The notes: generated by a model from the sequence alone, not told the origin. DNA of 64,000 nt from Mariniblastus sp. (GCA_022447555.1 JAKVBF010000003.1:100279-164278), one strand, 5' to 3'. Numbered from the stretch's first letter, positions 8,410-17,538 are shown. Numbers and translations are program-made.

Positions 8410-9996
8410 TTACCCCTTCTTCTTGGTACCAGTCTTCTTAGAAGTTTTCTTTTTAGAAGCGGATTTTTTGGGAAAGTCTTGATTGGCATTCATGGCTTCG
8501 TCTGAGGGCGTTGCTGACGGAACACCGTTGTTGGGAACGTCCGTGTTGGCGGACCAAACAATTGCATTGAGGACGAGTTTCCTAAAGTCATCGTTTTGCC
8601 AATTGTTATGAAAATGGCCACCGGTAAAACCAAATCCACGCCCGACTCCGTCACCTCGAACGAATGCCCAGGCCAAATGTTGAAGTTGTTTGTCTTCCAG
8701 AACCGCTTTTCGAACCGCCGGGTTGCCTGAGTGGGGGCCATCTTTGCGTTTTAAGGTTTCCGCACTTGGCATCGCCGAAAGGATCGGTGTGACTCGGGTC
8801 ATTTCGGGGGAGAAACGCATGTGATAATACCACTCATCATTGATTTCAAAAGGCTTGACGCCTTGTGTGATCGGGTGCTTGGGGAGTGTTTCGAATTTGG
8901 CGATCCAGTGTGGATTGACAGACCAGTCGGTCTCAAAATAACCGCCAATCCATTGAAGGAACCTCTGTCCGGACATCCCTTTAGGGACTTCGACTCCGTA
9001 GTGAATACATACTAGGCCGACCCCTTTCCGCATGATTTCCTCAAATTCTTCCCCGTGCTGATGCAAGTAGTGTCGGCCACCGCCATCGCAGTAAACCACG
9101 ACGGTATCAGCATTGTCGAGGGCTGTCGGGTCGGCGGGCCAGCCATTGCGATAAACCTTTGTAATAACGGGCAGTCCATCGCTCGCTGCCGTATCCAAAC
9201 ACTCCGCCATCAAGCGGCATCCGGCGTTGTGCTCATGTTGCCCCCAACCATGACTGGGTTTCCCTGCAATGAAAACGACTTTCTTATGTCCATCGGATAA
9301 AGGTAGGCGTTTTAATTCAATATCCTTGAATTCGATTTTCATCGGGGGACCTTGATGAAGCTGTAGACCTAACAGCCCTTTGCGGTCAACGTGGTCGGGC
9401 TGGTTGTCAATCACCTCGGACATGATTTGTCCGTTGATTTGAGTTGTGATGGTGTTCCCTTTGCCGGTGACAACATATTCGTTCCAGCCATCCATATCGA
9501 TTTTAGAGAGTAGCTCATCTGCCTTATTGACGACCTCGTCCGTTTTCTTGCCGTCCTTTCCAATGGTCACTTTATGACCGCGTTGAGCTAAAATCCCTCT
9601 GCCGGTACGCTCGTCGTAAACGATTCCGATGTAGGTTCCGCTACGGTCAATATCGGCTTGGTAGCCTGCCATGGCTCCATTCTCAGCCTGCGAACTTCGT
9701 ACCTGAATCCCGCTGTTGGCACGAGGTGTTCCTGTGATGCGAAATTTGAGTCTCAATACAAAATCGTCTAATTCGCCGTTATCCCAAACTAAAAATGTAT
9801 TTTGTTTGATCATTTTTTCGGGGGTCGTTTCCCCAACAATGGCTCCATCTTCAACCCGCCATACTTCACTATCTCCCCGCCAACCATCCAAGGACTTACC
9901 GTCAAATAGTGATTTGAATTCTGCGTCCTGAGCGAACGAGATGGAGGTCGTGGCCAACAGGCAAAAAAAGGTGAGTAACGTGAATTTCGTTTTCAT
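8410..9996 (-). CDS. Secreted DUF1080 (3-keto-disaccharide hydrolase-like) / ThuA fusion
   Basis: This 528-residue protein has a signal peptide of about 22 residues ending SISFAQ. Residues ~27-235 are a DUF1080 concanavalin-like domain (FKSLFDGKSLDGW, SGIQVRS, GYQADI). Residues ~240-490 are a ThuA-like domain (VVFIAGKPSHGWGQHEHNAG). DUF1080 members include 3-keto-glycoside hydrolases, and ThuA-type proteins take part in trehalose/3-keto-sugar utilisation in rhizobia. A role in extracytoplasmic breakdown of oxidised sugars is therefore a reasonable inference. The last ~20 residues are very Lys/Ser/Thr-rich (KKKTSKKTGTKKKG), perhaps for binding anionic polymer. It sits between a DinB gene and a phosphoesterase in one operon. 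Confidence 0.88.
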   Translation of the reverse strand: MKTKFTLLTFFCLLATTSISFAQDAEFKSLFDGKSLDGWRGDSEVWRVEDGAIVGETTPEKMIKQNTFLVWDNGELDDFVLRLKFRITGTPRANSGIQVRSSQAENGAMAGYQADIDRSGTYIGIVYDERTGRGILAQRGHKVTIGKDGKKTDEVVNKADELLSKIDMDGWNEYVVTGKGNTITTQINGQIMSEVIDNQPDHVDRKGLLGLQLHQGPPMKIEFKDIELKRLPLSDGHKKVVFIAGKPSHGWGQHEHNAGCRLMAECLDTAASDGLPVITKVYRNGWPADPTALDNADTVVVYCDGGGRHYLHQHGEEFEEIMRKGVGLVCIHYGVEVPKGMSGQRFLQWIGGYFETDWSVNPHWIAKFETLPKHPITQGVKPFEINDEWYYHMRFSPEMTRVTPILSAMPSAETLKRKDGPHSGNPAVRKAVLEDKQLQHLAWAFVRGDGVGRGFGFTGGHFHNNWQNDDFRKLVLNAIVWSANTDVPNNGVPSATPSDEAMNANQDFPKKSASKKKTSKKTGTKKKG

Positions 9997-10067
9997 GATT
10001 GGATCTCAGGTTTAGATGCGTTTGGATCGGATCGGTTGAGTGTTGACTGTACAGGGTGGGCTGACGA

Positions 10068-10589
10068 TTAGGCCACCCGCGTTTTTATTATATTCAAATG
10101 ATGGGTGATATGACCGGCCAAGATATAGGCAAGGGAACGGACAGTAAAAGAATGCCCACTGGCTTCGCCTCGATAGTTCCAATTTTCCGAAGAAATTCTG
10201 TTGAGGAACATTAAGTTGGCTTGCCGGCAATGAATCCATTCCTTGGTGAGTGTAGGTAAATCAGAAGTTTCAAAATTTTGATTTGCCACATAATTGTCCT
10301 GGTCAATTCCGGGTAGCGGTTGGCGGTCGCCACATGCAAATCGATGGGCCCTGCCGCCAAAAATACGTTCACAATCAATCAGATGGCCTAGGACCTGTTT
10401 GATCGTCCATGTGTAAGGAGCGTGGAGCGTCGCGGAGGTGGAAGCGTCGATCGAACCAAGGATCTCCGACATTTGTCTGACCTGCAAGGAAAGCGTCTCC
10501 AATAGGTCCGAATCGGGAACCAAACGAATATAGGTTTCGTAAAATTCGGCATATTCATCGGGCTTGGGACGATGCAATGCGAGGGTCAT
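10068..10589 (-). CDS. DinB-superfamily protein
   Basis: A 173-residue predicted four-helix-bundle protein of the DinB/YfiT type. The superfamily binds a divalent metal with three His. Here HLIDCERIFGGRAHRF and GHITHHL supply candidates in the usual places. Members include thiol-dependent S-transferases and many of unknown function. No signal peptide, so cytosolic. It lies between the sulfatase (22-base gap) and the DUF1080-ThuA gene (71-base gap) in the catabolic run. A second, unrelated-looking DinB gene is at 16836. The specific reaction is unknown. Confidence 0.8.
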   Translation of the reverse strand: MTLALHRPKPDEYAEFYETYIRLVPDSDLLETLSLQVRQMSEILGSIDASTSATLHAPYTWTIKQVLGHLIDCERIFGGRAHRFACGDRQPLPGIDQDNYVANQNFETSDLPTLTKEWIHCRQANLMFLNRISSENWNYRGEASGHSFTVRSLAYILAGHITHHLNIIKTRVA

Positions 10590-10611
10590 CTTAAATCCTG
10601 TTTGAGGTTTT

Positions 10612-12213
10612 TTATTTCCGCTTTTTCCAGAGCCAACCGTTTCCCGGTTGGTAATCCGCTTTAAGAAAAGCTGCGGCCTGCCATTCTAGATTAGGGAGAG
10701 TTTTTTCGCGGGTGTTGACTTGTTGTTGAGCGTACTTTGTAGGATCGAAATTTGGATTAGAGGTTGGCATTGTGGCATCAACACCCTGTAGCCAAGATTG
10801 AAGTTGGTCAGCCATTTGTTGGGCAAGCTTGGGTTGATTTTGGAACTGGTCATTTTGTTCGCCAATGTCGTCGACGATGTTGTAGAGTTCTAGGCGACCA
10901 TCTTCAAAATACTGAATTAATTTCCAATCTCCTTGTTGGATAATGGCAGATGGCTCGCCTCCTTGATTGCCATAATGAGGGTAATGCCAATGGAGTGCGC
11001 GGGGCAGTATCGTCTGGCCTGATAGCAGTGGTACCAAACTGCTGCCGTCTTGATGTTGATTCGGTCGGGCAGGTAAGCCTGCCAGTTCTAAGAGCGTGGG
11101 GTAAAAGTCCATTCCGATTACGGGGGTGTCGCAAGTCGAACCAGCCGGAACCCTCGCGGGGTATTTGATGTAAAAAGGTTCTCGGATACCCCCTTCCCAT
11201 TGTCGGCCTTTGCCACCACGAAGGGGTAGGTTGCTCGTTGCTTTTCCGTCTCCTGCTGAAACGCCTCCATTGTCGGATGTGAAGATCACGATGGTGCTAT
11301 CGGTCAACTCCAGTTCGTCGAGGGTATCGAGAACCAGCCCAACGGCATCGTCCATGGACTCGACCATACCTGCATAGAGCGGATGGTCTTGGACCTGCCG
11401 AACAGGCGAGGTTCTGTCAATGATGAAGCGGTGGTCGGGTTTTTCGAGCTTGATCGCCTTTTCACGGTATTTCTTCCACAGGGCTTGGGTCGATTGGATG
11501 GGGCCGTGGACGGAGTAGAACGAGAGAAATGCAAAAAACGGTTGATCGCGGTGTTGGCGAATGAAATCCGCGGTTTCCCGACCCAACCTCAGAGGTAGCT
11601 GCTCTCCCTGAGAACCGTCGTCCATTTTCGGATTGTTGTAGGGCGAAAAATAACCGCCAGGGGGCGAGCCACGATGATGCCCTCCAATGTTGACGTCAAA
11701 CCCATGATCTTCAGGGAGCGAACCCTTTCCTCCGAGGTGCCATTTTCCAGCAAAAAAAGTGGCGTAACCGGCTTCTTGGAATGCTTCGGCCAAACTCACT
11801 TCTTCGTGAGCGAGTTGGCGTTCGTATTGAGCCGGGAGTAAACGGGTGTTTCGGTTCCATTGTTTTCCTCCAGCCGCTCCAATCCAATCGGTGATCTTTA
11901 TACGCGCGGGGGCTTTTCCGGACATGATTGCTGCGCGACTGGGACTGCAGACCTGACAGGCCGCATAGCCCCGAGTGAACTTCATCCCTTGATTGGCAAT
12001 GCGGTCAATGTTCGGACTCTCATAAAAAGTGCTGCCTTCATTACTTAAATCCCGCCAGCCCAAATCATCTGCCAAAATAAAGACGACATTCGGTGGCTTG
12101 GTGTCTGACGTCAGGGACTCTTGCCCGGTGATGACACCGGTCCCCAGAAAAAAGGATATTAGCAGCCAGAGAAAAATGCGCTGTCGTGAGTGCGGGTTAG
12201 ATTGTTGGTGCAT
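10612..12213 (-). CDS. Secreted type I sulfatase (arylsulfatase family)
   Basis: Hydrolyses sulfate esters, in planctomycetes usually on algal or other marine polysaccharides. From the ATG at 12213 it is 533 residues with an N-terminal hydrophobic segment (IFLWLLISFFLGTGV) acting as signal. The formylglycine motif is complete: C89-S-P-S-R, followed by AAIMSG. N-terminal metal ligands are in FILADDLGW, and a later metal motif is FTSDNGG. A longer frame to 12297 overlaps the upstream gene by 71 bases and hides the signal peptide, so I reject it. Activity would need a sulfatase-maturing enzyme, which is not in this window. The gene follows the DUF6786-like gene by 13 bases. Confidence 0.93.
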   Translation of the reverse strand: MHQQSNPHSRQRIFLWLLISFFLGTGVITGQESLTSDTKPPNVVFILADDLGWRDLSNEGSTFYESPNIDRIANQGMKFTRGYAACQVCSPSRAAIMSGKAPARIKITDWIGAAGGKQWNRNTRLLPAQYERQLAHEEVSLAEAFQEAGYATFFAGKWHLGGKGSLPEDHGFDVNIGGHHRGSPPGGYFSPYNNPKMDDGSQGEQLPLRLGRETADFIRQHRDQPFFAFLSFYSVHGPIQSTQALWKKYREKAIKLEKPDHRFIIDRTSPVRQVQDHPLYAGMVESMDDAVGLVLDTLDELELTDSTIVIFTSDNGGVSAGDGKATSNLPLRGGKGRQWEGGIREPFYIKYPARVPAGSTCDTPVIGMDFYPTLLELAGLPARPNQHQDGSSLVPLLSGQTILPRALHWHYPHYGNQGGEPSAIIQQGDWKLIQYFEDGRLELYNIVDDIGEQNDQFQNQPKLAQQMADQLQSWLQGVDATMPTSNPNFDPTKYAQQQVNTREKTLPNLEWQAAAFLKADYQPGNGWLWKKRK

Positions 12214-12226
12214 GGGAGGTTTTCCG

Positions 12227-13381
12227 TTATCCAAACTTGTTTTCGATTTGGTCCAGGCTAACGCCGAACACGGTCTTTGCTGCTGCGTTGAGTGCATCTC
12301 GCTCGCCCTCTAATCGAAGAGTGCGGTGGATATGCGTGTAGCCCTCGCCAGGCCTCAACGCCAAAGCTGGACTGATTGTCTCTAATTCGAAAAACGGTCC
12401 AAGCATCCCGCCCGTTTCATTGGGTCCGTCATTATAACTATTGATGACATCTCCTGCGAAAGGGTCGTCTTGGATTTCCCAGAGGTTGTTGGTGTAACCA
12501 TTCGGTGATTTTTCGGGGAGGTTGAAGTCAACGATGGAAAGCGTCCCGCCCACCGGGTCCCAACTTCCTAGCGTCGGTTGGACCCGTTCCCGTTGGAGAC
12601 CCAGTTTACTGCGGAATTGACCATCTCCCAAAAAATAAATGAGTTCGTCTTGTTCATCAACGATCAGACGGTCAGGCCCTAGCTTTCCAAAATAGTCGGA
12701 ATTGACGATGTTACCTCGCTCTGCGGCGTTACCCGATTGATAAGGAATGACGACGGTAGCTTGTGGTGAAGGTTCGTTCATGCATAGAACCCAGATCCCG
12801 ATCAAACCGGTCTCAGGAGTCCAATTTTGATCACCTACGTTCGTCAAGCGATTATGGCTCTCGTGAGCGACGGTTTGCAAACCGCTGAGATCGATCGAAT
12901 ATCGGGCCGCCGCCGTCTCCGGATCCGGAACGATTACATTTCGATCAAATTGCATTTCAAACGTGAATCGACTGTAGTTTGTCATCCGACCACGTTTTTG
13001 AAATGAAAGACTGGACGCGGTTCGCCCGACCAGATCAAAAGGCTCGGTGTCAATTAAGGCTGGTGTTCTCCAATGCGTCAATTCCATCGGATCCTCAGGG
13101 TCGAAGAAAACCGAGAATTGGCCACCCTCGGGGCTAATCCAGAAACGGTCCTCTCCCCCATATAGATTCACCACCGGGTCCTGTTTTCCACGGGCAATCA
13201 AGTCATAGTTGATCCACCCGTAACTATTGCTGCTGGCTGGGGTCGCAGATGAGGTCATTGTTCTACCTTGGTAGGCCGGTACCACCGCGACTTGCCCACC
13301 ATGCCCGTTTTCAAGTACGATCGTCTCAACGTACTTATTTAAAAACTCAACGTCCTGCCGGAAATCATTTTGTTTCATCAA
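12227..13381 (-). CDS. DUF6786-like protein, probable sugar-mutarotase fold
   Basis: A 384-residue protein without signal peptide. Phrases such as VAVVPAYQGRTMTS, SYGWINYDLI, YGGEDRFWISPEGGQ and IDTEPFDLV match my recollection of the DUF6786 family. Its layout (substrate-facing Glu/His/Trp in a long beta-rich chain) resembles galactose-mutarotase-like folds. Function has not been established to my knowledge. It is the first gene of the five-gene run with the sulfatase and DUF1080-ThuA, which suggests handling of a released sugar. A divergent Rieske oxygenase gene begins 168 bases away, so the operon promoter should lie in 13382-13549. Confidence 0.7.
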   Translation of the reverse strand: MMKQNDFRQDVEFLNKYVETIVLENGHGGQVAVVPAYQGRTMTSSATPASSNSYGWINYDLIARGKQDPVVNLYGGEDRFWISPEGGQFSVFFDPEDPMELTHWRTPALIDTEPFDLVGRTASSLSFQKRGRMTNYSRFTFEMQFDRNVIVPDPETAAARYSIDLSGLQTVAHESHNRLTNVGDQNWTPETGLIGIWVLCMNEPSPQATVVIPYQSGNAAERGNIVNSDYFGKLGPDRLIVDEQDELIYFLGDGQFRSKLGLQRERVQPTLGSWDPVGGTLSIVDFNLPEKSPNGYTNNLWEIQDDPFAGDVINSYNDGPNETGGMLGPFFELETISPALALRPGEGYTHIHRTLRLEGERDALNAAAKTVFGVSLDQIENKFG

Positions 13382-13549
13382 GGGGTACCTCTAGCTCTTC
13401 TTAATCGTGAGCCTGTATTCTAATCAGATGGGAACGGTCAGGTCGATTGGACCAATGCTCCTTTGTCGAATCGTACACGCGTTTGTTGATTAAAAGATCG
13501 AATGAGAGTGCTTCTTTTTTAATTTTGAATCTTGGAAATAGAATAGATT

Positions 13550-14710
13550 ATGGCTACCCTCCCTCCCTCGCAGCGCTCGGCAAACGGTGACAAAGCACTT
13601 CCGAGGGACTTTGTGGTCTCTCAAGATGTGTTTGAGTTGGAAACCGAGAAGATATTCAATCAGAGCTGGCTGTATGTCTGTCGGGTCAGCGAAATTTCGG
13701 AAGCTTCCGGGTTGTATCGTTTTGAGTTGCTGAATGACCACCTATTTTTGGCGTTGGGCGAGGATGGGCAACTTCGCGCCTTTCGAAATTACTGCAGGCA
13801 TCGCGGCAGCGAATTGGTGACGCCCGAAAATTGCGAGTCGATGGGCAGCCGGATTCAGTGTCCGTATCACGCCTGGACTTATGATCGGTCTGGCAAGTTG
13901 CTTGCGGCCCCTAACATGATGGATGCGGAGGGTTTTGAATCAAGTGAATGGGGTTTAAATTCGGTCCACTGTGAGGTTTGGCACGGATTTGTGTTCGTGC
14001 ATCTAGGCAACCCCGATGATTCGCTGGCTGAATTCCTGAAGCCCTTAGCGGAACATGCGGTCGATTGGAATTTTGATCAACTTGTTGTTGCAGAGGAGTT
14101 GGTCTACACCGTTCAAGCTAATTGGAAGTTGATCTTTCAAAATTATAATGAGTGCTACCATTGTCCCTCTGTACATCCAGCTCTTAACCGTTTGACGCCC
14201 TACAAAGGGGCGACGAACGATGTTGCCAGCGGACCGATTCTGGGAGGGCCGATGAAATTAGCGGATGATTGTCAAACTATGTCCAGTGATGGAAATCGGG
14301 TGGCGAACTTCCTGCCTGGATTGAGTGATGAACAGAAAAGGATGGTGGCTTATTACACCGTATTTCCTGGCTTGTTTATCAGTCCTCATCCGGACTACGT
14401 CTTGTTGCATCGTATTGAGCGGGCTTCAACCGGTGAATCAAGGGTGGTGTGCCAGCTGTTATTCCACCCCGGTTCGATAGCAAGAACGGATTTTAATCCC
14501 ACCGCAGCTGTGGAGTTTTGGGATTTGACGAATCGACAGGATTGGAGGGTGTGTGAGTTGGCCCAACGCGGGATTGGCGATGTAACCTACGAACCCGGCC
14601 CTTACTCCAATCTAGAAAGTGTGGTCGCCGCGTTCGATCGTCATTACAGGGAGCGGATGGATCAGAACCATCAAAATCGACAGCCGATCGGCTTCCCTTG
14701 TGCCGATTAA
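13550..14710 (+). CDS. Rieske non-heme iron oxygenase, alpha-subunit type
   Basis: A 386-residue ring-hydroxylating-type oxygenase. The Rieske [2Fe-2S] ligands are C82, H84, C104 and H107 (CRH...CPYH). The catalytic iron site has N-Y-N-E-C-Y-H-C-P-S-V-H, giving H204 and H209. The third (Asp) ligand is probably in the C-terminal AAFDRHY segment. Size and motifs resemble choline/carnitine monooxygenase and phenylpropionate dioxygenase alpha subunits, so the substrate could be aromatic or a quaternary amine. No reductase or ferredoxin gene is adjacent. It is divergent from the DUF6786-like gene and converges with the small membrane gene at 14733-14930. Confidence 0.9.
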   Translation: MATLPPSQRSANGDKALPRDFVVSQDVFELETEKIFNQSWLYVCRVSEISEASGLYRFELLNDHLFLALGEDGQLRAFRNYCRHRGSELVTPENCESMGSRIQCPYHAWTYDRSGKLLAAPNMMDAEGFESSEWGLNSVHCEVWHGFVFVHLGNPDDSLAEFLKPLAEHAVDWNFDQLVVAEELVYTVQANWKLIFQNYNECYHCPSVHPALNRLTPYKGATNDVASGPILGGPMKLADDCQTMSSDGNRVANFLPGLSDEQKRMVAYYTVFPGLFISPHPDYVLLHRIERASTGESRVVCQLLFHPGSIARTDFNPTAAVEFWDLTNRQDWRVCELAQRGIGDVTYEPGPYSNLESVVAAFDRHYRERMDQNHQNRQPIGFPCAD

Positions 14711-14732
14711 TTTGAAAAACAGGTAGTGCGCT

Positions 14733-14930
14733 TCAGGGATTAAAACGATCTCCGACTGGTTTTCCGTCGGCGTCGTAACTCATTCATCCAAAATAGACAA
14801 ACGCGAAAAGGCTAATGGGAAAGGTGATGAGAAAAACCCATTCGACCGATAGGCCCAAAACAAATCCCAATAGGACCAGTCCAGCCCACAGCCACCAAGT
14901 GTCTTGCCATAAAGCCGCGTAACGTTTCAA
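14733..14930 (-). pseudogene. Small membrane protein, frame interrupted by TGA
   Basis: Not annotated by ATG-based reading because it starts with TTG at 14930, with an excellent GAGGAAGGA seven bases upstream. It encodes 48 residues (MKRYAALWQDTWWLWAGL... to ...FAFVYFG) with two hydrophobic helices, then TGA at 14784-14786. In the same frame it continues M-S-Y-D-A-D-G-K-P-V-G-D-R-F-N-P before a second TGA at 14733-14735. The segment after the first stop looks like real protein. The product may be a naturally short 48-residue protein, a recently broken gene, or a sequencing error (TGG read as TGA). It lies 69 bases downstream of the cupin gene and is probably co-transcribed with it. Confidence 0.5.
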
Positions 14931-14999
14931 GCTTAATCCTTCCTCGTTTGAATGGGCCTGAAAAACGAAACGAGTGACTTTCCGCGTCTTGGGAAAACG

Positions 15000-15359
15000 T
15001 TAGTCGAACCATTCATCTTCTGGATCAAAAGCGGGAACGGGGATGTTGATTATTCTCATTTCACCAACGGCACGATGACGGCAACCAGGTTTGATCAGGA
15101 TAGCGGATCCGGGTCCCACATCGTGAAGCTCGCCGTCCAATTCCATTTTGCCTTGCCCCTCAAGGATGTAATAGATTTCGGTCAATTGGCGGTGGTAATG
15201 TGTTTTGGCTTCTACACTAATATCCACCACGTGCAAGGAAGCTGTTTGATCCGGGTCGTCTGTGAACGCGCGTCGCGTTTTCCCGCAGGGGCAGTCAACG
15301 GGTTTTACCTGGTTCGTGTCTACAATCTGGAATCGTTTGTTGGTCATTTGGGAGTTCAT
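15000..15359 (-). CDS. Small cupin-domain protein
   Basis: A 119-residue single cupin. The first motif shows the metal-binding pattern THYHRQLTEIYYILEGQG (H-x-H-x5-E-type). The second motif PGSAILIKPGCRHRAVG gives the last His. Such small cupins include sugar epimerases/isomerases, dioxygenases and many of unknown role. No signal peptide. It is followed by the small membrane protein frame in the same direction. Its 5' side faces the DUF1559 gene across a ~308-base divergent spacer. Confidence 0.85.
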   Translation of the reverse strand: MNSQMTNKRFQIVDTNQVKPVDCPCGKTRRAFTDDPDQTASLHVVDISVEAKTHYHRQLTEIYYILEGQGKMELDGELHDVGPGSAILIKPGCRHRAVGEMRIINIPVPAFDPEDEWFD

Positions 15360-15667
15360 GTCGTGTTCTTTTAAGGGGTTGAATATCCACAGGACGGTTT
15401 TTTACCTACACGCCGCCTATAACTTTACATAAGATTAGTAGTAGTTTGATCGGCCTCTCAATTCTTTCATCCAAGTTTAACGGGTTGGAATGAGTTGGGC
15501 TACAACCTAAGTCGAAAGGTTGTTCGCGATCAGAATAAAGACTGGTGATGGAACTGGCCATTCAAGCTTTGGTATTTCGGACTCGTATCACAATTTATTT
15601 TTTATGACATGCTTCGTGATGACATGCCTTTGAATTTCAAAGACAATAAGAAAGGTTTTTTGAGATA
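15360..15667. other. Divergent intergenic region, cupin / DUF1559
   Basis: 308 bases, AT-rich toward the DUF1559 start. AAGAAAGG at about 15649-15656 is a likely ribosome binding site for the DUF1559 gene. I see no hairpin with a T-run and no clear -35/-10 pair. Confidence 0.4.
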
Positions 15668-16708
15668 ATGATATTAGGGCGGTCTTTTCAAACAAAATCC
15701 AAGGGCTTCACGTTGGTAGAATTGCTTGTCGTGATCGCAATCATTGGAATATTAATTGGAATGCTTTTGCCAGCGGTTCAACAGGTCCGTGAGGCTGCTC
15801 GAAGGACATCCTGCCTTAATAACATTCGCCAAATTGTTTTGTCGGCTCATAACTATGAATCCGCCATTCGGCATTTACCACCAAGTTATGAAATTAGCCC
15901 TGGCGGAATGGCTGCGGGAAACGGCTCATGGTCGATCCATGCCCAGCTATTACCCTATTGTGAGCAAGCCAATGCATACGATCTGATCGATTTCAATGTG
16001 GCTTGGAGTGAATCCACGAATCTCGCCACGGGGGTACCCACGATGCGAGTCCCGATGTATCTCTGCCCTAGCGAATTAAACGATACAGTTCGGTTAAAAA
16101 ACGGCTCTCCATACGTTTATCCCCAAAATTACGGATTTAATTTTGGTTCTTGGCTGGTATACGATCCGGAGGCTGCCTCACAAAGTGACGGGCTATTTTT
16201 TGTCAATGGTAAGGTCCGTTTTAGCGCTGTACTTGACGGCACGAGCAACACCCTTTGTGTCGCCGAAGTCAAAGCGTTCACACCCTACATTCGTAATACA
16301 GAAGATCCAGGCCCGGTGCCACCCACGGTTCCGAATGCCTTCATGAGCTATACCGGCCAATTGAAACTGGGCACTTCGTTACATCAAAATACGGGGCACA
16401 CCGAATGGTGTGATGGCCGGGTTCACCATTCGGGTTTCACCACCGTTTTTCGACCCAATACCTCGGTCGCCTATGAGCATGACGGTCAGATGTATGACAT
16501 TGACTTTAATTCCGAGAAAGAAGGAAATAGTACCACCAAGGCGACGTACGCCGCGATCACCGCCCGAAGCTATCACGCGGGTGGAATGGTGAATGCTGGG
16601 CTTCTCGATGGCTCGACGCTTTCGATTGCCGACAGTGTCGATTTGCAGATCTGGAGAGCGTTAGGCACCATTCACGGGGGAGAAGTGATCGATACCAGCG
16701 GTTTTTGA
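15668..16708 (+). CDS. DUF1559 protein with prepilin-type N-terminus
   Basis: 346 residues. The N-terminus has a type IV pilin-like signal: cleavage expected after G13 in KSKGFTLVELL, followed by the hydrophobic helix VVIAIIGILIGMLLPAV and REAARRTSCLNN. The rest is the DUF1559 domain ending with the characteristic H-x-G-G-x-N/V...DGS block (SYHAGGMVNAGLLDGSTL). This family is greatly expanded in planctomycetes and presumed to form envelope-associated pseudopilin-like structures; the actual role is unknown. A relative is at 35787. The gene appears monocistronic or co-transcribed with the DinB gene 127 bases downstream. Confidence 0.92.
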   Translation: MILGRSFQTKSKGFTLVELLVVIAIIGILIGMLLPAVQQVREAARRTSCLNNIRQIVLSAHNYESAIRHLPPSYEISPGGMAAGNGSWSIHAQLLPYCEQANAYDLIDFNVAWSESTNLATGVPTMRVPMYLCPSELNDTVRLKNGSPYVYPQNYGFNFGSWLVYDPEAASQSDGLFFVNGKVRFSAVLDGTSNTLCVAEVKAFTPYIRNTEDPGPVPPTVPNAFMSYTGQLKLGTSLHQNTGHTEWCDGRVHHSGFTTVFRPNTSVAYEHDGQMYDIDFNSEKEGNSTTKATYAAITARSYHAGGMVNAGLLDGSTLSIADSVDLQIWRALGTIHGGEVIDTSGF

Positions 16709-16835
16709 TTGACAGCCAACCTCCCCTCTATAAATGATTGGCAGGAGTGGCTGCTCTCTCAAAAACCGGCTAGAATTTGATGCCTAGTTGTACTCCGCTC
16801 ATTGGTTTTCCCTCGCGTCCAAAGGTGTCTCTATC

Positions 16836-17336
16836 ATGACTCCCATCATTGAAGGCCTGCTGTTTTGTTGGAATAAGAATACAGCCTACGCTCCCAAGCT
16901 GATTGCCGACTTGTCAGCCGAGCAGATGTTATTGCAACCGGCCCCGTCTGATATGGCGCCGTCGAATCACCCAGCTTGGGTTCTAAGCCATTTGAATGTC
17001 TATCTTCCCGTCATCGAACATTTGATCCGTGGCGAGGCATTCGAAGACCCCCGAAATCATCAATTTGGGATGTTATCAAGTCCCGAATCAGACCCTAATG
17101 TTTACGCTCCGAAGGAGGAGTTGCTGGAGTCTTTCATGGCGGGTCATCGCAGCGTGGCAGATTTATTATCCCAAGAGAGTGATGCAGTTTTCGAGCAGGC
17201 TGTTCAACTTCCTCGTTGGGCAGCCGTCATGCCGACCGTGGGTTCAGCACTCCCCTATTTAATGTTGAATCATGAAAATCAGCATCTGGGTCAGGTGAGT
17301 GCTTGGCGTCGAATTCAGGGGTTGCCGAGTGTCTAA
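16836..17336 (+). CDS. DinB-family protein
   Basis: A 166-residue DinB-like four-helix protein. The C-terminal motif LMLNHENQHLGQ and the early HPAWVLSHL fit the three-His metal site of the superfamily. The start at 16836 has AAAGGTG eight bases upstream. A TTG at 16788 would add 16 residues without a better site, so I chose the ATG. Planctomycetes often have many of these; likely a metal-dependent transferase of unknown substrate. The intervening 17337-17538 stretch is a convergent spacer to the protease gene. Confidence 0.8.
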   Translation: MTPIIEGLLFCWNKNTAYAPKLIADLSAEQMLLQPAPSDMAPSNHPAWVLSHLNVYLPVIEHLIRGEAFEDPRNHQFGMLSSPESDPNVYAPKEELLESFMAGHRSVADLLSQESDAVFEQAVQLPRWAAVMPTVGSALPYLMLNHENQHLGQVSAWRRIQGLPSV

Positions 17337-17538
17337 AGATTAGCGGTGCGCTTACTAGGGTTAAAAGGTCACGGATCGTTTGGCAAAGAGTGGTGGCCTC
17401 AAATTCATGCTGGTCCGAGTGTTCGCTAGGTTTTGAATCGGTCTCACGAAACGCGAATTCTTTAAAGACTTTACGGTTGGCTCGCAGGCGATCCATTTTC
17501 GGACCGCCTTTGAAGCTTAGGTTAGATGCAACCAAAGT

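Noticed and set aside
7968-8482. 125- and 134-codon plus frames
   Set aside because: Antisense to the phosphoesterase, whose motifs are complete.
17227-17535. 102-codon minus frame between the DinB and protease genes
   Set aside because: Half of it is antisense to the DinB gene; part (MDRLRANRKVFKEF...) looks protein-like but there is no supporting homology.
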